Origin: Trifolium pratense
Taxonomy: Eukaryota > Streptophyta > Magnoliopsida > Fabales > Fabaceae
Length of the DNA stretch: 64,000 nt
Reading direction: 5' to 3'
Assembly: GCF_020283565.1 (NCBI RefSeq)
Contig: NC_060061.1
Location: forward strand, 47,715,362 to 47,779,361
Part shown: in pieces, positions 58,136-64,000 of the stretch
How the letters are laid out: every line of letters starts with the position of its first letter
How positions within the stretch are numbered: the first letter of the stretch is position 1
Program-made: the position numbers and the translations under genes
The notes under the pieces: generated by a model
Databases searched by the model: none
The model's input: the letters and a program-made list of their open reading frames with translations, nothing else
Told to the model about the DNA's origin: nothing

Positions 58136-58760
58136 CCGTGTTTGCAGGGTGAGTTAAGTAGAGATGAGTAAAAATAAGAAATTTTAGAGAAAAACGTTGT
58201 CCGCTACTTAAATAATGGATTGTGTTTGAGAAAATGGTAGGACGACAAAAGAAACTCTCATGATGGACAAAGACCAACATTTTCACTTTATAATTGGGCC
58301 TTTTTTTGTCATTGGACAAGAGCTTTACTTTTGCCACCTTACTAATTTTGGGGTCCGGCCTACGAAATTACCAAAATACCCCCGTCCACTACATAAGTAG
58401 CGGATTATACGTTTAAAATCTTGCAAATTTCATGGTAGGAGAGTTTTTTTTCCAAAAAACCGCTACGTAAGTAGCGGACGTTAAAAAAAATATGTTAGGG
58501 TTTTTTTTTTTTCCTCAAATTTCACATTTTTATAACGTCTGTCATTTAAGTGGAGAAGTAATCCGCTACTTAAGTAGAGAACTAGTAAAAACCTTTATTT
58601 TTCATGTAGGGTGTTTCGCTCAAAATTTCTCATTTTACGTCCGCTACTTAAGTAGAGAACTCGTAAAAATATTTAATTTTCACGTAGGGTGTTTTCGCTC
58701 AAAATTTTTCATTTTACAACATCCGCTACGTAAGGGAAATGCGTAGGGCGCGTGAGTAGC
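58136..58760. repeat. Cluster of CCGCTAC-TTAA-GTAGCGG motifs with tandem 78-82-bp units
   Basis: Six copies or half-copies of the motif CCGCTACKTAAGTAGCGG at about 58,199, 58,384, 58,460, 58,562, 58,640 and 58,722. From 58,562 the unit TCCGCTACTTAAGTAGAGAA plus a TTTCGCTCAAAATTTCTCA part repeats in tandem. Sequences like GACAAAAG.AA.TCTCAT flank the cluster at 58,251 and 58,773. It could be the interior of an unclassified MITE. Confidence 0.65.
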
Positions 58761-59329
58761 CAGTAAGATGACAAAAGTAATTCTCATTGGACAAATATAT
58801 ATAGTAACCGACTTGGGCTTTTTTTTGTTGTCAAACGGATATTAAGTAATGAATTTTTCTCTTCCCACCCTCCATGTTTCTTTTTTACCCCTCATATTTT
58901 CATTTTTGTCCTTGTTTACAAATTTTGGAACGCTTTTTTCGAAGTTTTTCTAGTTCTTATTCGGGAAAAATTCGGAAAACACATTCCGAAGATTTTTTTC
59001 CAAGGCAAAAAAATGGGAAAACAGATGGTAGAAAAGAATCACGGGAGGTGGGGAGAGAAATCTTCTTAATAAGTAATAAAAACTTTGAGGAACCTATACA
59101 TTGGACGCCCTGCTATGCAGAACTGGCTGCATTGGCATGGGTCGGCCCTGATGTTAAAGAATTAAAGAGACAATAGAAGATATATGTATGGTCTGTTTAG
59201 TTGAAAGGAAAGAAAGTAAGAATGGAGGAAAACACATAAACCAAAAAGTGGACATCGACTAAGATTTAGTTTAAATTCATTTCTTGATTTTCGTGTTTTC
59301 CTTTCTTGGCACTTTTTTCTTAAGCGTGA
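58761..59329. other. Unclassified segment
   Basis: An open frame (58,874-59,176, +) ends with HWTPCYAELAALAWVGPDVK, but there is no recognised domain and no clear splice context. It is left unannotated as a gene. Confidence 0.35.
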
Positions 59330-59650
59330 GATAAGAGACATGATAGGATAACTATATCATATCTTGTCTCGATCCAGTGTTTGGTGGAACAGCTAGATTT
59401 AATAAGTTAATCCTGAAACTTATCTTATCATGTTCCTTTAATTAAAAATCTTATCCTGAATTCAAGTTGAGTTACTAGTAGGATATGATAAGAAAATAAT
59501 TTGTTTCCTTATTCTATAAAATATATTTTAAATAAAAAAATAATAAAATATAAATCATAAAATATAAGATATATTATATATTTCTTTAGCTTATCTAACA
59601 TACATAATTGAATTATTTATTTGATCATGATTTATATAAAAAATTTAACG
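59330..59650. mobile_element. Partial PIF/Harbinger-like element
   Basis: GATAAGAGACATGATAGGATAA and TTATCCTGAATTCAAGTTGA match the left part of 55,922-56,827. Both true ends are missing. Confidence 0.6.
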
Positions 59651-59795
59651 TTTTAACAGATATACCTCAAAGAGTCAGGATCCGTTGACACCAACTAGTT
59701 TGACATCATATGTTATACATCTCAATAACGTATTAACCGATATAAATTTTATAAAACCCACCGTTGAATTAAAATTTAAAGTATTATAAAAAAAA

Positions 59796-60569
59796 GGCTT
59801 AAATGAACTTTTGGTCCCCCTATTTTTAAAAAAATGAAGTTTTGGCCCCCCTATTTAAAAAACCAGTTTTTTAGTCCCCCTATTTTTATTTTTATTTTTA
59901 GTTTTGATCCCCCATCCCATTTTGGGGTTAATTTTGTTGATGTGACCTTGTAACTAATGATGTGGCAACATTCATGTGGACAAATTTAATATCCATGTCA
60001 TTATTATATGCAATTGAAACACAAAACTTGCTTTCAATATGCAATTGTTTGATTTGAATCAAAGAGGATCATGTCCATGTTGTGATTCTTTATTTTTTCT
60101 TAGGTTTAATAAATTAGAGGTTGTGAATTTTGGGATTTTTTATTTTAATGAGTTTACGATGATGATATGATGATGAAACATGATTATTTTGTTTTCTGGG
60201 TTGGTAAGAAGAGTAGGGATAACTGGATAAGTGGATCATGATAATGAGGGCTATGGGTTGTTTGATGTTTTTGAATTATTTTTTGATTTATTTCTTTTTA
60301 AAAATACTATAATTTTAATAATTAAAATATTTTATAAAATAAGTTTTATTGAATTAAAAATAAATAATGACATGAATATTAAATTTGTCCACGTGGACGC
60401 TGATATGAATTAGTGGCAATGTCACATCAATAAAATTAGCCTTAAAATGGGATGGGGGATCAAAACTCAAAAAAAATTAAAATTGAGGAACTAAAAAGTT
60501 GATTTTTAAAATAGGGGGACCAAAACTTCATTTTTTTGAAAATAGGGAGATCGAAAGTGCATTTAAGCC
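59796..60569. mobile_element. Mutator-like MITE with long inverted ends, 774 bp
   Basis: Left GGCTTAAATGAACTTTTGGT, right CGAAAGTGCATTTAAGCC, inverted and extending about 150-200 bases (TAGGGGGACCAAAACTTCAT type). Flanked by the 9-bp duplication TAAAAAAAA (59,787-59,795 and 60,570-60,578). A 9-bp duplication and long ends fit the Mutator group. Confidence 0.82.
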
Positions 60570-60774
60570 TAAAAAAAATTGACACTTAGTAAACTTCAAA
60601 AATTTGTTTTTAACTACTATAGAGAAAAGTATCATTTCAATGACAAATCACGATCATAACAGTTACTTCGCTGAACTATTCTCAGCAGATCTCGTGTTGC
60701 ATCAAATAGACACACGCTTACCAAGCAGACATATTAAAAAATGGTCAAAACAATGAAGAGTTTGGAACTCTTAC

Positions 60775-60828
60775 CTGTATTATATTGAGTGATGCAAAAT
60801 GGCTTCAAAAAACAGAAACTAAAATGAT
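60775..60828 (-). promoter_or_regulatory. Predicted untranslated leader exon 2 of CNL-B
   Basis: Acceptor TTGTTTGCAG ends at 60,829, donor ACAG|GTAAGAG at 60,775/60,774. 54 bases without ATG. It is the counterpart of CNL-A 14,759-14,800. Supported by conservation of both splice sites between the paralogs. Confidence 0.5.
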
Positions 60829-60934
60829 CTGCAAACAAAATGAACAAACTCAAGGATTTATTCTCTATTAGTGAAGGAGAGAACGTTTCAAAAAAAAAAA
60901 TTATTAAAAGGGGAACAAAATAATGCATGCATAC

Positions 60935-61245
60935 CTCTGAATATTAAAAATACCTTTGAAATCAACAGAGTATGTACCAAATTAAAAATACATACAATAT
61001 ATGAGATAACCGTTTTTTTTCCTTCAGATTTTGGTTTTTTTTTTTTTTGTATACAGTGTTTTTTTTTTCTTTTTCTATATGAATGAATGGAAATAACAAA
61101 AACTGAAAACAAATTATAACTAGTAAAACAGAGATACTAAGAGGTTCAAGACTCAAATACTTTTATCCTTTTGGCTTTTTGGTGGTTTTAATTTGAGATG
61201 GGTTTCAGGAATTAGGAACCTGTTTTTGTAAGAGACTCTCTAGAT
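60935..61245 (-). promoter_or_regulatory. Predicted first leader exon and core promoter region of CNL-B
   Basis: Donor GAG|GTATGCATGC at 60,935/60,934. The region up to about 61,245 is homologous to 14,891-15,135 (shared TTTTAATTTGAGATGGGTTT, TTTTTGTAAGAGA). A TATATATGTATTG stretch on the minus strand at about 61,262 may be the TATA element. The transcription start is not determined. Confidence 0.45.
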
Positions 61246-61249
61246 GAGC

Positions 61250-63169
61250 ACAATACATATATATCCTGATCTTAGATGAAGTCAACTATAAATAGTAGTA
61301 ACCAATATGAAATAAAAATTTATTTCAAAATAAGCCATCATTAATGTTTTTAAAGAACAATTAAATAAAAATCACATTTTATTTTTTAATTAATATATTT
61401 TTTATTAAATTGTATGAAATAATTAAATAAATCATCTAAAATGGGGCGGAGGCAGTAGTATTTTATAAAGTAAAATATGTTGTCAATCCCTACTTTTATA
61501 GTGAGTTTTGGTTTTTGTTTCTGTAAAATATAATCACTTGTTTTCTTTCATATAAAAAAATTTCTTTTGTTTTTAATCCTTAACAAGCAAAATTTTGATA
61601 TTTTTTTGACTTTTTTTAACATAATATCGACTTATATAAGTTTAACGTGATTTATAGACATAATATAAATCATTTTGAACATAAAAATGTCATAATATTG
61701 ACATTAACACGTCAAAATTTTGTTTATTGTATATTATATTATAAATGTAATTTAGAAGTTAGATTTTTTTTTTTACCGGAAGAAAGAAGTTGAGATTATG
61801 TAACCGAAAAATAAAATTTAGACCGTAGGGTGATGTGTCGTTTTCTTCACATGATGCACATGTTGAGATTCTGATATGAAAGTCTACAAAAAAGTATAAA
61901 AAATAATTTTGGTCATGTTGCGATTACTCTTATGTTTATTTTAAGTTTTAATTTAGTCTCTTATATTTAAAAAGTTTTAATTTAGTTGTTTTAGTGATAT
62001 TTTGTTTAAATCGTTCATGTGGCTAATTAATAGAGTTGCATACATCGACAAATTATGAGATGTTACATGAAAGTTTTAACGAACTTATGTTAACTTGAGT
62101 AGTGTAAGAGATCAACTTAAAACCTTAAATAAAGGTAAGAGATTAAATATACAATTAAATATTATTTTTTTGTGAATAATTAAATATATTTTTTATTCCA
62201 CCTATTTCTAATTATAAGATTTTTCTTTTATAAAGACTAATTATAGGGTTCTTTTATGGATGTTTGGTTGTGTAGAAATAAATAGGTGAGAGAGTGTCAG
62301 AAGAGAAACAAAAATGTAAAATATATATAATACATTAATGTATTTTTTTTTTTTGTGGATTGATATATTTTACTAGTAAAAATAAGTTTGAGTAGCTCCT
62401 AAACAAGTATTGTGATTGTGATGCCGTGACACCTCTAAGAAAGCTTCAAATTTCTATTGAAATTTTACCAACTTCTCTTAATTATTAAATATGCTACAAT
62501 TGATGTTGATAATTATGCATGTAAAAGTTCAAGTGACGAGAAACTTAAATTAGTAGCAGGTGTAACATATAACATAAATTAATAGTAATAATGAAAGGAA
62601 AAAAATTATAAAAAGAAAATGAACCATGCGTAAATATAATTTGCAAAAATTTACTTTAAATAAACAAACCAAATAAAAAGTTACCCCTCAAAAAAGTTTC
62701 ATACTTGAGAAAATAAATAAATAAATAAATTTTTTGAAAAAAAAATACTTTACTTATTGATGAATCCTCATCATTACATGTTATCTGAGCATATTTAAGG
62801 CAAAACATAGGTAATAATGTAAGGAAGTTGGTTAAAATGAGTGAAAAATGAGCCAAATCGAAGGTAGAGTGCTGCGCAGATGTAACTGCCTCTTTGCGCC
62901 AGGGCAGGTTGATAAAACTATAAAAGAAAACAGAGTTCCAGTGCACCAGGTTCGAAATTTTGGATCCAGATTGACTATTGGCGCGATCTCGTGATTCTCT
63001 CCACATTTCCAGCTGAAGAACGAAGAGAAGATGCTAGGATCAACCATGAAGATGCTGATGTGCAAGAGAAGAATGACACATTAAACATCTAGGCTGGAAG
63101 TTCATAGGTGAGAATTATGTAGCAGCACTCATGTAGCCTTGTAACAATTGTAGTTAATTAGATTCAGAT
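61250..63169. other. Upstream flank of CNL-B, no gene
   Basis: AT-rich. AAATGGGGCGGAGGCAGTAG at 61,439 is a decayed Stowaway-like end. 62,850-63,120 is GC-richer (CTGCGCAGATGTAACTGCCT, GGATCCAGATTGACTATTGG) and may be a retrotransposon piece. The open frames on the minus strand there show no domain. Confidence 0.45.
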
Positions 63170-63720
63170 TCAGTCAATCAAACTTCTTTAAGTGTAATGC
63201 TTCATGTTTTCTAGCAAATTACATGTTGATTTTGTATAATTGAATTGCTATGAGAATAGAAATTGGTTGTTGAACTAGGAATGTTTGAGTAATTGATTGT
63301 GTTTAAGAGATTAGACATTAATTGATTATGATTATGGAATCTTGTGTTGAAAATCTCAATGAATCACCAATCACCTAAGAGATTAGGGATTGGTTATTGA
63401 TTGAGAGAATTGGATTGCAAGAGATTGAATCCAATTAGTGGTGATTCTATCTTGAGTGAATTTTATCGATTCAATTGTGTACGAAGTCACGTGTTGCATG
63501 CGAAATAATTGATCCGATGAACTTCCAATCGTTTTAAAAACTTTGAACAAAGACTCGAAAGAATCCTCTGAATTTACCCCAAATTAAATGTTCAAAAATA
63601 CGTTGTTAGATACAATTTCCGTGATAAGAATTTAACGCAATCTCCGAGTGGAACAATATCTTTTAATTACTACTTGACAATAATTGTATACTTGCAATTT
63701 GTCTATCACTTATATTGTTT
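63170..63720. mobile_element. Probable LTR-type repeat fragment
   Basis: Repeated GAGATTAG and AATTGATTG words, and an end CAATCTCCGAGTGGAACAAT followed by ACTACTTGACAATAATTGTA. This style resembles the LTR/leader ends of Ty3/gypsy elements and the block at 42,690-42,850. No coding part is seen. Confidence 0.4.
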
Positions 63721-64000
63721 ATTAATTATTATTTAATTTTTTAAAAAAAATAACTTTGTCACACCAACCTTTAAACTACTATATTCTTTCATATTCCTTA
63801 ACTCTTATTCTTTAACTTTGTAACTATGACAAATAAATTAATCATACACTCCTTTAAATTGTTATTTTTTCCCATCCTTAACCATTGTGTTTATAAATAT
63901 ATAATTTTGTGAACAAATGCTAAATATGTTTTTGTACAAATTTGTGTTTTCATCACCATTTTTCCTCGAACAATATTGAATTTCAGCTCTTCAATTTTGT

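Noticed and set aside
58562..58735. Regularly spaced repeats that might suggest a CRISPR-like array
   Set aside because: Eukaryotic DNA, the repeated unit spans the whole period with no unique spacers, and there are no cas genes.
58874..59176. 100-codon frame ending in a plausible globular segment
   Set aside because: No recognisable domain, no start context or splice evidence; noted in the segment description only.

Overview
The window is plant nuclear DNA, most likely from a papilionoid legume of the Medicago/Trifolium group. The evidence is AT-rich non-coding DNA, GT-AG introns, CC-NB-LRR (CNL) proteins of the RPS2/RPS5-like type common in Medicago, an Au-type SINE, a plant L1-type LINE with an RNase H domain, PIF/Harbinger, Stowaway, hAT and Mutator-like MITEs, and Ty1/copia and Ty3/gypsy remnants. 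The organism is inferred from these families, not proven.

Two paralogous CNL disease-resistance genes lie on the minus strand. CNL-A (coding exons about 1,024-11,773, leader exons to about 15,135) has a CC-NB-LRR exon followed by five LRR exons. CNL-B (coding exons 23,906-53,411, leader exons to about 61,245) has a CC-NB-LRR exon, seven LRR exons and a short last exon. Almost every coding exon starts and ends in phase 0. After exon 2 the LRR exons alternate between two types: type I (about 240 codons, start like VAF..F..L.LS.YPELK, end IEE/IEK) and type II (about 270 codons, end DLN.T...F.DK). CNL-A has two I-II pairs and CNL-B has three.

Both genes look damaged. CNL-A has a TGA at codon 149, between the CC and NB domains, and a perfect 80-bp tandem duplication that shifts the frame in exon 3. 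CNL-B is open through CC, NB-ARC and the first LRRs, but a net 108-bp deletion with filler DNA leaves an in-frame TAA in exon 3. It could still make a protein of about 1,130 residues.

The extra exon pair of CNL-B comes from a tandem segmental duplication (about 23,980-32,878 and 33,375-44,450). Each copy then took its own transposons, and the sister copy often keeps the empty site. A 496-bp hAT-type MITE sits at the junction of the two copies. A nearly full-length LINE (16,722-22,321, 12-bp target duplication, intact 1,379-residue ORF2) lies between the two genes. A piece of plant mitochondrial 18S rRNA lies in intron 3 of CNL-B. The flanks (1-870, 56,830-59,790 and 61,300-64,000) hold no gene that I can recognise.
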